Shown here: piece after piece, positions 1 through 5,410 of the stretch
Layout: the number at the start of each line of letters is the position of its first letter
Position numbering within the stretch: position 1 is the stretch's first letter
Assembly: GCA_016780605.1 (NCBI GenBank)
Contig: JADHLS010000448.1
Location: 1 to 5,410 of the forward strand
Reading direction: 5' to 3'
DNA: 5,410 nucleotides
Source of the DNA: Reyranella sp.
GTDB taxonomy: Bacteria > Pseudomonadota > Alphaproteobacteria > Reyranellales > Reyranellaceae
Made by a program: the position numbers and the translations under genes
The notes under the pieces: generated by a model
Told to the model about the DNA's origin: nothing
What the model saw: the letters and a program-made list of their open reading frames with translations, nothing else
Database searches by the model: none

Positions 1-183
1 CAGCCACTGGCCCATCAGGCGGGCGACGATGTCGTTGCCACCGGCTGGGGCGAAGCCAACCACCCAGCGCACCGGCCGGCTCGGCCAGGCCTGCGCCGTC
101 GCGCGCCTCGGCAGCAGCGGCAGCGTGGCGGCACTTGTGACGCTGGCCGCGAGGTGCAGCAGGCCTCGGCGAGGAAGTCCCAT
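1..183 (-). CDS. Bug/TctC-family tripartite tricarboxylate transporter substrate-binding protein (N-terminal part, runs off the window)
   Basis: Sixty-one codons are present, read from an ATG at 183 toward the left edge. The N-terminus begins MGLPRRGLLHLA and continues through a hydrophobic Ala/Leu-rich stretch to an ATAQA cleavage-like site near residues 29-33. This is an export signal, and the RR pair at residues 5-6 makes it Tat-like. The mature part starts WPSRPVRWVVGFAPAGGND and then IVARLMGQWL. That matches the opening of Bug receptors, where the first beta strand (RPV-x-hydrophobic-V-x-FAPGG) is followed by a loop that binds carboxylate ligands. Family members are periplasmic solute receptors of about 320 residues, often present in many orphan copies without TctA/TctB. 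The ligand cannot be told from this fragment. A purine-rich AGGGAAGAGGGG lies just upstream of the ATG and supports the start. The gene is divergent from the MFS transporter. The family call is firm; the exact substrate is unknown. Confidence 0.85.
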   Translation of the reverse strand, partial: MGLPRRGLLHLAASVTSAATLPLLPRRATAQAWPSRPVRWVVGFAPAGGNDIVARLMGQWL

Positions 184-258
184 GTCGTCCCCTCTTCCCT
201 TGGAAGACAGCAACGCGAGAGACGCGACGTCCGCACACTTTACGCTATAAGAAGCCGC

Positions 259-1479
259 ATGAGGCCGCCTTTTGCCGGCACTTTCCGGTCCCTGAAAGGG
301 TTCAACTATCGGGTCTGGGCGGCCGGCGCCTTCGTCTCCAACATCGGCACCTGGGTGCAGCGGACGGCCCAGGACTGGCTGGTCTTCACCCAGCTCACGC
401 CGCACGACGCCTTTGCCGTCAGCCTGGTCATGGCGCTGCAGTTCGGGCCGCAGCTCCTGCTGCTGCCGCTGACCGGCTTCGCCGCCGACCATTTCAACCA
501 GCGCAAGCTCCTCATCGCCACCCAGACGACGATGGGCGCCCTCGCCCTGATCCTGGGGCTGCTCACCGTCACCGGCGCCGTCCAGCTCTGGCACGTCTAC
601 ATCTTCGCCTTCCTGTTCGGCAGCGCCGCCGCGTTCGATGCGCCGGTGCGCCAGACCTTCGTCGCCGAGCTGGTCGGCGAGGCCGATCTGCATAACGCGG
701 TGGCGCTCAACTCGACCTCGTTCAACGCGGCCCGCATGATCGGCCCGGCCATCGCCGGCCTCACCATCGCCGCCGTCGGCACGGGCTGGGCCTTCCTGCT
801 GAACGGCGCCTCCTTCGTCGCGGTGCTGGTGTCCCTCGCCTGCCTGCGCCTCGCGACGCTGCGTCCGATCGCGCGGGCCCAGCGCGCCAAGGGCGGCTTC
901 ACCGAAGGGTTCCGCTATGTCTGGCGGCGCCCCGACCTGATGGCCATCCTGGTCATGCTGTTCCTGGTCGGCACCTTCGGCCTCAATTTCCCGATCTTCA
1001 TCTCGACCATGGCGATCGCCGTCTTCCACGCCGATGCCCAGGGGTTCGGCCTCCTGTCGTCGTGCATGGCGATCGGCACCGTCGCCGGCGCGCTGTGGGC
1101 CGCCGGCCGCGACCAGCCGCGCTTCGGCTTGCTGCTGGGCGGCGCGCTGGTCTTCGGGCTGGGCTGCACCGCGGCCGCGCTGGCGCCGGGCTACTGGTTC
1201 TTCGCGGCGACGCTTGTCGTCATCGGCATGGCGGCGCTCACCCTCACCAACACCTCGAACAGCCTGATGCAGCTTTCGACCGAGCGGGCGATGCGCGGAC
1301 GGGTGATGGCGCTCAGGATCGGCATTGCGCTCGGAGGCACGCCGATCGGTGCGCCGATCGTCGGCTGGGTGGCCAACAATCTCGGGCCGCGCTGGGCGCT
1401 CGGCGTGGGGGCAGCGTCGGGCTTTGCCGCCGCCGGCGTGGCGCTCTATGCGCTGGCCAGGCGGGCGCAGCGCGGGTAG
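259..1479 (+). CDS. MFS transporter, EntS/MFS_3-like exporter
   Basis: This is a complete 406-residue polytopic membrane protein of the major facilitator superfamily. The N-terminus (FNYRVWAAGAFVSNIGTW, residues 15-32) starts helix 1. Residues 73-85 (GFAADHFNQRKLL) are the loop 2-3 motif A, in which the usual DRxGRR is replaced by DHFNQR. Residues 131-167 contain RQTFVAELV, a conserved Asn-Ser pair and GPAIAG, which typify the MFS_3 (enterobactin-exporter-like) subgroup. The rest alternates long hydrophobic segments with short charged loops, as expected for about 12 helices in the inner membrane. Family members are proton-driven drug or siderophore exporters; the substrate here is unknown. 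The ATG at 259 was chosen because the open frame from 154 to 258 translates to Arg/Ser-rich, non-membrane sequence that overlaps the divergent gene. Its ribosome site (AAGAAG at 249-254) is weak and close. A TATAAG patch at 246-251 is the only AT-rich motif in the 75-bp divergent gap. No siderophore genes are adjacent. Confidence 0.9.
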   Translation: MRPPFAGTFRSLKGFNYRVWAAGAFVSNIGTWVQRTAQDWLVFTQLTPHDAFAVSLVMALQFGPQLLLLPLTGFAADHFNQRKLLIATQTTMGALALILGLLTVTGAVQLWHVYIFAFLFGSAAAFDAPVRQTFVAELVGEADLHNAVALNSTSFNAARMIGPAIAGLTIAAVGTGWAFLLNGASFVAVLVSLACLRLATLRPIARAQRAKGGFTEGFRYVWRRPDLMAILVMLFLVGTFGLNFPIFISTMAIAVFHADAQGFGLLSSCMAIGTVAGALWAAGRDQPRFGLLLGGALVFGLGCTAAALAPGYWFFAATLVVIGMAALTLTNTSNSLMQLSTERAMRGRVMALRIGIALGGTPIGAPIVGWVANNLGPRWALGVGAASGFAAAGVALYALARRAQRG

Positions 1480-1522
1480 CCTCAAGCCGAGACTGTTGCC
1501 GCCGAACAACGCGGAGAGAGCA

Positions 1523-1726
1523 ATGTCCAAGCCCACCCCACCGGGCGCCCTGGAAGAAAGGCGCAAGCTGTTCGAGCTGATGGATCGGCTGGCGTCCGTG
1601 GATCGGCGGGCGGCCGGCAGGCGCCTGCCCGACGACTTCATTGCCGGTCAATGGCTCCACGGCGATGCCGACACGCGGCGGAGGATCGAGCAAGAGATCG
1701 AGGGTCTGCCCAAGAAGTCGACCTGA
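1523..1726 (+). CDS. Small hypothetical protein, 67 residues, charged and soluble
   Basis: I do not recognise this protein. It begins MSKPTPPGALEERRKLFEL and ends in EIEGLPKKST. There is no signal peptide or membrane helix. The sequence is rich in Arg, Glu and Asp, with a predicted amphipathic helix around residues 9-30 (ALEERRKLFELMDRLASVDR) and a second around 50-61 (DTRRRIEQEIEG). The start is well supported: GGAGAGAG at 1513-1520 sits two bases before the ATG at 1523. Nearly all codons end in G or C, as in the neighbouring confirmed genes, so it is probably a real gene and not a chance frame. It lies 43 bp after the MFS stop and 29 bp before the next gene, so the three could be co-transcribed. 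The frame is open upstream into the MFS gene, but that part only shadows the transporter. Confidence 0.65.
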   Translation: MSKPTPPGALEERRKLFELMDRLASVDRRAAGRRLPDDFIAGQWLHGDADTRRRIEQEIEGLPKKST

Positions 1727-1755
1727 GCAGACCCTCGGTGCGTCTGACCCAGAAG

Positions 1756-2049
1756 ATGGTCCTGGACAGGGCACGGAGCGCCCTCGCGATGCTGGGTGCA
1801 CTGTCGACCAAGGCGAAAGTCACGCTCGTTGCCTGCGTTGGGTTGGGGATCGCCGGCATCTATTACGCAACGACGATCAACGCCGATCTTCCCCTGACGG
1901 AGTCGGGGTCCGCGGCCATGATCATTGGCGTGACGCTCACGCTGATCCTCGGCGTCGGGTTGATGACCCTGATCTTTTTCAGCAGTCGCAGCGGGTTCGA
2001 CGAACCTCCTGAGGTTCAGTCCGACAACACGACCAAGCGCGACGAGTGA
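1756..2049 (+). CDS. Small predicted membrane protein with two transmembrane helices, function unknown
   Basis: I do not recognise this protein. From the ATG at 1756 it has 97 residues. A short basic N-terminal helix (residues 4-21) is followed by a hydrophobic segment at about 22-40 (VTLVACVGLGIAGIYYAT), a 12-residue polar loop (NADLPLTESGSA), a second strong hydrophobic segment at 53-75 ending in LIFF, and a polar acidic/basic tail (DEPPEVQSDNTTKRDE at its core). This is a helical hairpin in the inner membrane. The start is uncertain. A second in-frame ATG at 1789 gives 86 residues and has a better ribosome site (GGAG at 1775-1778, ten bases upstream), while the ATG at 1756 has none worth the name but keeps good codon usage. 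A GTG at 1738 is a third option. The gene follows the 67-residue gene closely and ends just before the palindromic element. Confidence 0.6.
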   Translation: MVLDRARSALAMLGALSTKAKVTLVACVGLGIAGIYYATTINADLPLTESGSAAMIIGVTLTLILGVGLMTLIFFSSRSGFDEPPEVQSDNTTKRDE

Positions 2050-2052
2050 GCG

Positions 2053-2070
2053 CCTTGATGTCCCTCAAGG
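2053..2070. repeat. Short perfect hairpin just after the small membrane gene
   Basis: CCTTGA at 2053-2058 and TCAAGG at 2065-2070 form a perfect 6-bp stem with a six-base loop, three bases past the stop codon ending at 2049. No T-run follows on either strand, so it is at best part of a composite termination region together with the large palindrome that begins two bases further on. Confidence 0.4.
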
Positions 2071-2071
2071 A

Positions 2072-2182
2072 TCATTGCCGGGAGCGCGGCACTAGAGACG
2101 GAGCGTAGCTCCGTCGTAAGTGCCGCTCTTCGCGCTTCAGCATCGCATGAGCGCCACTGGAGTGGCGCGCTCCCGGCAATGA
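2072..2182. repeat. 111-bp nested palindromic element with 16-bp perfect terminal inverted repeats
   Basis: The ends are a perfect 16-bp inverted repeat, TCATTGCCGGGAGCGC at 2072-2087 and its complement at 2167-2182. Inside are two more hairpins. Arm A pairs GCGGCACT (2086-2093) with AGTGCCGC (2119-2126), and then GACGGAGC (2097-2104) with GCTCCGTC (2108-2115) around a GTA loop. Arm B pairs GCGCCACT (2151-2158) with AGTGGCGC (2161-2168). The whole can fold as a three-way junction. No coding frame or ribosome site fits it. It sits in a convergent gap; its right end is immediately beside the stop codon (2184-2186) of the minus-strand oxidoreductase. No clear target-site duplication flanks it. 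The layout resembles a REP/BIME-type or miniature inverted-repeat (MITE-like) intergenic element, and it could also serve as a two-way terminator, with TTTT at 2187-2190 after the right arm on the plus strand. The structure is seen directly; its class is inferred. Confidence 0.75.
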
Positions 2183-2183
2183 G

Positions 2184-3425
2184 TCATTTTGTGCGCTTGT
2201 CGGGTGCGGTCGGCGGCAGGCCCTGGGCCTGGGCTGCCATGCGCTGCCGGGTCACCGCCATGGCGGCCTCGGCTACCTTGTTGCCCTGGACCTTCGCCAT
2301 GACCGCGGCGTTCAGTCCCGCCATCAGCTCGACCTTGTTGGCCGCCAGATACTCCGCGGACGCTTTCAGGTTGCGGGTGTGTCCGTTGATCTCGGGAACG
2401 ACGTAGCGGGCAAACAGCTCCCACGAGCGCAGCGTCGCCTCGCGATTGGCCCAGTCGTGCGCGAAGCCCAGCACGACACCGAAGCCGCCGGTCACCTCCT
2501 GCAGGGCGCGGATCGTCTTCACCATCTCGTCGGGCGTGCCGATGACGGACGTGCCGACGGCGTTGCCGATGCCGGTCACCCGCGCCAGCAGATCCCACTT
2601 GTCGGCGACTTGGACCGAGCCGGGCCGGCCGAGGACGCGGACATTGTACTCGTTGTGCCAATGGTGGAGACCGTCCACCGCCTCCTGCTCGGCCTGCTTC
2701 TTGGACTCGGCGAGGTGCCAGGCCATCACCACGCGCCAGTTCTTGCGGTCGACCGTCTGATTGTGCTTGCGGGCCGACTCCTCGGCGAACGACCACTGGG
2801 TCGGCAAAGCCTGCAGGCCTTCCTCTGAGGTCGAGGCGATCGACAGGACGCCCATGGCGTATTTGCCGGCCAGCTGCATGCCCGACGGGCTGAGCGAAGA
2901 TGCCGCCGCCATCGGCAGATCGTCCTGGTAGGGCAGGAGCTGGAGCTGGGCCTCGTTGAGCTGGAACCACTCGGACTTGTGGGTGATGCGCTCGCCGGCG
3001 AACAGCCGCTTCAGGATGCCGATGGCTTCGTCCTGGCGATCGCGCAGGAGCATGTAGTCGATGCCGAAGGTCCGCGCATCGGACGGCAGGGCGCCGGGCC
3101 CGGTGCCGAAGATCACGCGCCCGAAGGTCATGTGGTCGAGCTGCACCAGGCGCTGCGCGACGTTGAAGGGGTGATGATACGGCAGCGAAACGACACCCGT
3201 GCCGAGCCTGATGCGCTTGGTGCGCTCAGCCGCCATGGCCAGGAACAGCTCGGGTGAGGCGATCATCTCCCAGCCGGAGGAGTGATGCTCGCCGCACCAG
3301 AACTCGTCGAAGCCCAGCCTGTCGAGATGCTCGACCAGCCCAAGGTCGCGCTGGAACTGCAGGGCCGGCTGTTCGCCGACCGGGTGGTGCGGTGCCAGGA
3401 ATGAGCCGAAACGGATACGGGTCAT
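2184..3425 (-). CDS. LLM-class (luciferase-like) flavin-dependent oxidoreductase, limonene-monooxygenase-like
   Basis: This is a complete 413-residue cytosolic enzyme of the bacterial luciferase-like family, predicted to fold as a TIM barrel that uses reduced FMN from a partner reductase. Visible family landmarks are the N-terminal strand IRFGSFLAPHHP (4-15), GFDEFWCGEHHSSGWEM (38-54, the conserved GEHH turn), RIRLGTGVVSLPYHHPF (71-87), and FGRVIFGTGPGALPSDA (101-117). A late TSVIGTPDEM segment is the usual flavin-phosphate-side region. In this family such proteins are often labelled limonene 1,2-monooxygenase or alkanal monooxygenase; the substrate cannot be assigned here. The last 60 or so residues (about 352-413) form an Ala/Lys/Met-rich helical tail beyond the barrel core. 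The ATG at 3425 is supported by GAGGA (3433-3437) seven bases upstream. It lies 104 bp downstream of the ABC-F gene in the same direction, so they may be co-transcribed. No flavin reductase gene is visible in the window. Confidence 0.88.
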   Translation of the reverse strand: MTRIRFGSFLAPHHPVGEQPALQFQRDLGLVEHLDRLGFDEFWCGEHHSSGWEMIASPELFLAMAAERTKRIRLGTGVVSLPYHHPFNVAQRLVQLDHMTFGRVIFGTGPGALPSDARTFGIDYMLLRDRQDEAIGILKRLFAGERITHKSEWFQLNEAQLQLLPYQDDLPMAAASSLSPSGMQLAGKYAMGVLSIASTSEEGLQALPTQWSFAEESARKHNQTVDRKNWRVVMAWHLAESKKQAEQEAVDGLHHWHNEYNVRVLGRPGSVQVADKWDLLARVTGIGNAVGTSVIGTPDEMVKTIRALQEVTGGFGVVLGFAHDWANREATLRSWELFARYVVPEINGHTRNLKASAEYLAANKVELMAGLNAAVMAKVQGNKVAEAAMAVTRQRMAAQAQGLPPTAPDKRTK

Positions 3426-3458
3426 CAGGGAGTCCTCGCTGCTGCGGACGCTGCCATT

Positions 3459-3490
3459 GGCCGAACGCTCTGCCTCTGGCCCATTCGGCC
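3459..3490. repeat. Imperfect hairpin between the ABC-F and oxidoreductase genes
   Basis: GGCCGAA (3459-3465) and TTCGGCC (3484-3490) form a perfect 7-bp inverted repeat with an 18-base spacer in the 104-bp gap. There is no T-run after either arm, so it is not a typical intrinsic terminator. It might attenuate or stabilise a shared transcript, or be chance in GC-rich DNA. Confidence 0.3.
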
Positions 3491-3529
3491 GAGGCTGGCA
3501 ATCGGCATCTTGCCGAACTCGTCCTGCTT

Positions 3530-5158
3530 CTACCCGCCCGGATGCAGACCCGGCGCTTCCTGGCCTGTCCGCGCCACATATTCCGTATAGCCGCCGCCAT
3601 ACTGATGAACGCCGTCGGGCGTCAGTTCCAGCACCCGGTTCGAGAGCGAGGCGAGGAAGTGGCGATCGTGGCTGACGAACAGCATGGTGCCCTCGAAGTC
3701 AGCCAGGGCCGCGACCAGCATCTCCTTGGTGGCCATGTCCAGATGGTTCGTCGGTTCGTCGAGGACCAGGAAGTTCGGCGGGTCGAACAGCATCTTGGCC
3801 ATGACCAGACGCGCCTTCTCACCGCCGGACAGCACCCGGCAGGGCTTCTCGACATCGTCGCCGGAAAAGCCGAAGCAGCCGGCCAGCGAGCGCAGCGCGC
3901 CCTGCCCGGCCTGCGGGAACGATTCGTCCAGCGATTCGAAGACCGTGTCGTCGCCGTCCAGCAGGTCCATGGAGTGCTGGGCGAAATAGCCCATCCTGAC
4001 GCTGCTGCCCAAGGTCACGCTGCCCTCGTCCGGCTCGGTGGCGCCCGCCACCAGCTTCAGCAGGGTGGATTTCCCCGCGCCGTTGGCGCCCAGCACGCAC
4101 CAGCGTTCCTTGCGACGCACGCGGAGATCGAGCCCGGCATAGATCGGCTGATCGCCGTAGCCCTTGTGCACGTTGCGAAAACTCGCCACGTCGTCGCCCG
4201 AGCGCGGCGGGCTGCGGAACTCGAACTGCACCGACTGGCGCCGCCGCGGCGGTTCCACCTTTTCGATCTTGTCGAGCTTCTTCACGCGGCTCTGGACCTG
4301 GGCGGCGTGCGAGGCCCGCGCCTTGAAGCGCTCGATGAACTTCATCTCCTTGGCAAGCATCGCCTGCTGGCGCTCGAACTGCGCCTGGCGCTGCTTCTCG
4401 AACAGCGCCCGCTGCTGCTCGTAGAAGTCGAAGTTGCCCGAATAGGTGGTGAGCGAGCCGCCGTCGATCTCGACCACCTTGCCGACGATGCGGTTCATGA
4501 ACTCGCGGTCGTGCGAGGTCATCAGCAGGGCGCCGTCGTATTTCTTGAGGAAATCCTCCAGCCAGATCAGGCTTTCGAGATCGAGATGGTTGCTGGGCTC
4601 GTCGAGCAGCATGGCGTCGGGCCGCATCAGCAGGATGCGGGCGAGCGCCACGCGCATCTTCCAGCCGCCGGACAGCAGGCCGACGTCGCCGTCCATCCGT
4701 TCCTGGCTGAAGCTCAGGCCGGCGAGCACCTCGCGCGCCCGGGCCTCCAGCGCATAGCCGTCGAGTTCCTCGAAGCGCGCCTGCACCTCGCCATAGCGCT
4801 CGACCAGGGCGTCCATGTCGCCCGCCTGCTCCGGGTCGACCATCGCCGCCTCGAGCCTGGCCATCTCCGTGGCCAGCGCGCTTACCGGGCCGACGCCGTC
4901 CATCACCGCCGCGACGGCGCTCTGGCCCGACATCTCGCCGACATCCTGGCTGAAATAGCCGATGGTCATGCCGGGATCGACCGTCACCTGGCCGTCGTCG
5001 GGCTGCTCCTGCCCGGCGATCATGCGGAATACCGTCGTCTTGCCGGCGCCGTTGGGCCCGACAAGCCCCACCTTCTCTCCCTTCTGGAGGCCCATCGAGG
5101 CGTCAATGAACAGGATCTGATGGCCGTGCTGCTTGCTGATGTTGTCGAGGCGAATCAT
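3530..5158 (-). CDS. ABC-F family ATPase (ribosome-associated translation factor)
   Basis: This is a complete 542-residue protein with two ATP-binding cassettes and no membrane helices, the hallmark of ABC-F proteins, which bind the ribosomal E site and help resolve stalled translation; some members give antibiotic resistance. Cassette 1 has Walker A GPNGAGKTT (34-42), signature LSGGW (162-166), Walker B LLLDEPSNHLD (183-193) and an SHD switch (215-217). A charged linker at about 245-305 (rich in Gln, Arg and Lys) matches the P-site tRNA-interaction motif. Cassette 2 has Walker A GANGAGKST (357-365), signature LSGGE (443-447), LDEPTNHLD (466-474) and SHDRHF (496-501). All catalytic Glu and His residues are present, so it should be active. 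The short linker and C-terminus, without a Uup-type coiled coil, suggest a YbiT/YdiF-like subgroup. The ATG at 5158 was chosen (MIRLDNISK is the normal first strand, with GGAAAA at 5165-5170). An in-frame GTG at 5179 would add seven residues, but its AAAGGA abuts it with no spacing. Confidence 0.95.
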   Translation of the reverse strand: MIRLDNISKQHGHQILFIDASMGLQKGEKVGLVGPNGAGKTTVFRMIAGQEQPDDGQVTVDPGMTIGYFSQDVGEMSGQSAVAAVMDGVGPVSALATEMARLEAAMVDPEQAGDMDALVERYGEVQARFEELDGYALEARAREVLAGLSFSQERMDGDVGLLSGGWKMRVALARILLMRPDAMLLDEPSNHLDLESLIWLEDFLKKYDGALLMTSHDREFMNRIVGKVVEIDGGSLTTYSGNFDFYEQQRALFEKQRQAQFERQQAMLAKEMKFIERFKARASHAAQVQSRVKKLDKIEKVEPPRRRQSVQFEFRSPPRSGDDVASFRNVHKGYGDQPIYAGLDLRVRRKERWCVLGANGAGKSTLLKLVAGATEPDEGSVTLGSSVRMGYFAQHSMDLLDGDDTVFESLDESFPQAGQGALRSLAGCFGFSGDDVEKPCRVLSGGEKARLVMAKMLFDPPNFLVLDEPTNHLDMATKEMLVAALADFEGTMLFVSHDRHFLASLSNRVLELTPDGVHQYGGGYTEYVARTGQEAPGLHPGG

Positions 5159-5251
5159 GGGGTCTTTTCCGGGGGGCACTCCTTTGCGCCACGATCGCTC
5201 CCCTCGTCAAGAAATTGACTGCCGCAGGTCGAGAGGGCGGGCGGCCATCGC

Positions 5252-5280
5252 TTGACCGGGGCGTCCCACCGGTCGGTAAT
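5252..5280 (+). promoter_or_regulatory. Sigma-70-like promoter with overlapping inverted-repeat operator candidate
   Basis: TTGACC (5252-5257) matches five of six bases of the -35 consensus. After a 17-bp spacer, GGTAAT (5275-5280) matches the last four bases of the -10 consensus. Transcription would start near 5287, giving a leader of about 34 bases before the ATG at 5321. An inverted repeat, GACCGG (5254-5259) and CCGGTC (5269-5274) with nine bases between, overlaps the -35 box and fills the spacer. ACCGGTCGGT (5268-5277) is itself a smaller inverted repeat, ACCG-GT-CGGT. This placement is typical of a repressor site, for example of the TetR type, but the regulator is not in the window. Confidence 0.45.
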
Positions 5281-5320
5281 CAATCGGGGCCGCGCCGTCG
5301 CGGCGCAGGAGTTACAGACC

Positions 5321-5410
5321 ATGCCGACCGTCCATCCGCAGGTACAGAAAGCCCGCGATCTTGCGCCCCTGATCGCCGCGGACGCGGACGAGCACGACAG
5401 GATCCGCGAG
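5321..5410 (+). CDS. Probable acyl-CoA dehydrogenase-family protein (N-terminal 30 codons, runs off the window)
   Basis: Thirty codons are visible, beginning MPTVHPQVQKARDLAPLIAA and continuing DADEHDRIRE. The pattern A-R-x-L-A-P-L-I-A-A-x-A-D-E is the first helix commonly seen in acyl-CoA dehydrogenase-fold flavoproteins, including the DszC/HpaB-like two-component monooxygenases that oxygenate substrates with reduced flavin. The start is well supported by AGGAG (5307-5311), nine bases before the ATG, and by the promoter candidate upstream. It is divergent from the ABC-F gene across about 160 bp. Only the N-terminal helix is present, so no catalytic residue can be checked, and dehydrogenase and monooxygenase activity cannot be told apart. 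Confidence 0.6.
   Translation, partial: MPTVHPQVQKARDLAPLIAADADEHDRIRE

Noticed and set aside
1062..1580. A 172-codon plus-strand open frame inside the end of the MFS gene
   Set aside because: It is Arg/Ala/His-rich shadow sequence out of frame with clear transmembrane helices of the exporter.
1313..1801. A 162-codon minus-strand open frame across the MFS end and the small genes
   Set aside because: It is Pro/Arg/Ser-rich and antisense to better supported genes, with no ribosome site or recognisable motif.
2072..2182. The three-arm fold as a tRNA or other known structured RNA
   Set aside because: The arm lengths, the 14- to 16-bp terminal stem and the absence of conserved tRNA bases such as the T-arm motif do not fit; no other RNA family was recognised.
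2072..2188. TCATT at 2072-2076 and 2184-2188 as a target-site duplication of the palindromic element
   Set aside because: The left copy lies inside the terminal inverted repeat, so taking it as a duplication would break the symmetry of the element; five bases can match by chance.
2137..2970. A 277-codon minus-strand open frame
   Set aside because: It overlaps the oxidoreductase on the same strand in another frame and translates to Gly/Arg/Pro-rich sequence without family motifs.
5205..5210. TTGACG on the minus strand as the -35 box of an ABC-F promoter
   Set aside because: The hexamer 17 bases downstream is GCAAAG, a poor -10 box, so the promoter cannot be supported.
3254..5218. A 654-codon plus-strand open frame covering the ABC-F gene and part of the oxidoreductase start
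   Set aside because: It is antisense to a gene with complete ABC-F motifs. Its translation is a His/Arg/Ala/Leu-rich low-complexity string with no domain, as expected for an antisense frame in GC-rich DNA.

Overview
The window is GC-rich and codes densely on both strands, with strong G/C preference at third codon positions. A Bug/TctC-type solute receptor, an LLM-class flavin oxidoreductase and an acyl-CoA dehydrogenase-like gene occur close together. This suggests a free-living alphaproteobacterium with a large catabolic repertoire (Bradyrhizobium/Reyranella-like). That placement is an inference from gene content and not a phylogenetic result.

Layout, left to right. The window opens with the N-terminal 61 codons of a minus-strand TctC/Bug periplasmic binding protein, including its export signal. 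Divergent from it across 75 bp is a complete 406-residue MFS exporter of the EntS/MFS_3 type. Two small plus-strand genes follow: a 67-residue charged soluble protein and a protein of about 97 residues with two predicted membrane helices. Neither is recognised. A 111-bp nested palindromic element (2072-2182) fills most of the convergent gap between the small membrane gene and the next, minus-strand gene. The minus-strand pair is a 542-residue ABC-F ATPase followed 104 bp downstream by a 413-residue LLM-class (luciferase-like) flavin-dependent oxidoreductase. Last, divergent from the ABC-F gene, are the first 30 codons of a probable acyl-CoA dehydrogenase-family protein. Upstream of it is a recognisable sigma-70-like promoter overlapped by an inverted repeat that looks like an operator.

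The genes do not form one obvious pathway. The LLM oxidoreductase and the acyl-CoA dehydrogenase-like protein are both flavoenzyme families used in catabolism of small organic compounds. The TctC receptor and the MFS transporter handle small-molecule traffic. The ABC-F protein is a cytosolic ribosome-associated ATPase and probably sits here by chance. No phage, CRISPR, RNA-gene or transposase sequence was seen. The most unusual non-coding structure is the palindromic element at 2072-2182. I see no convincing new multi-gene system.
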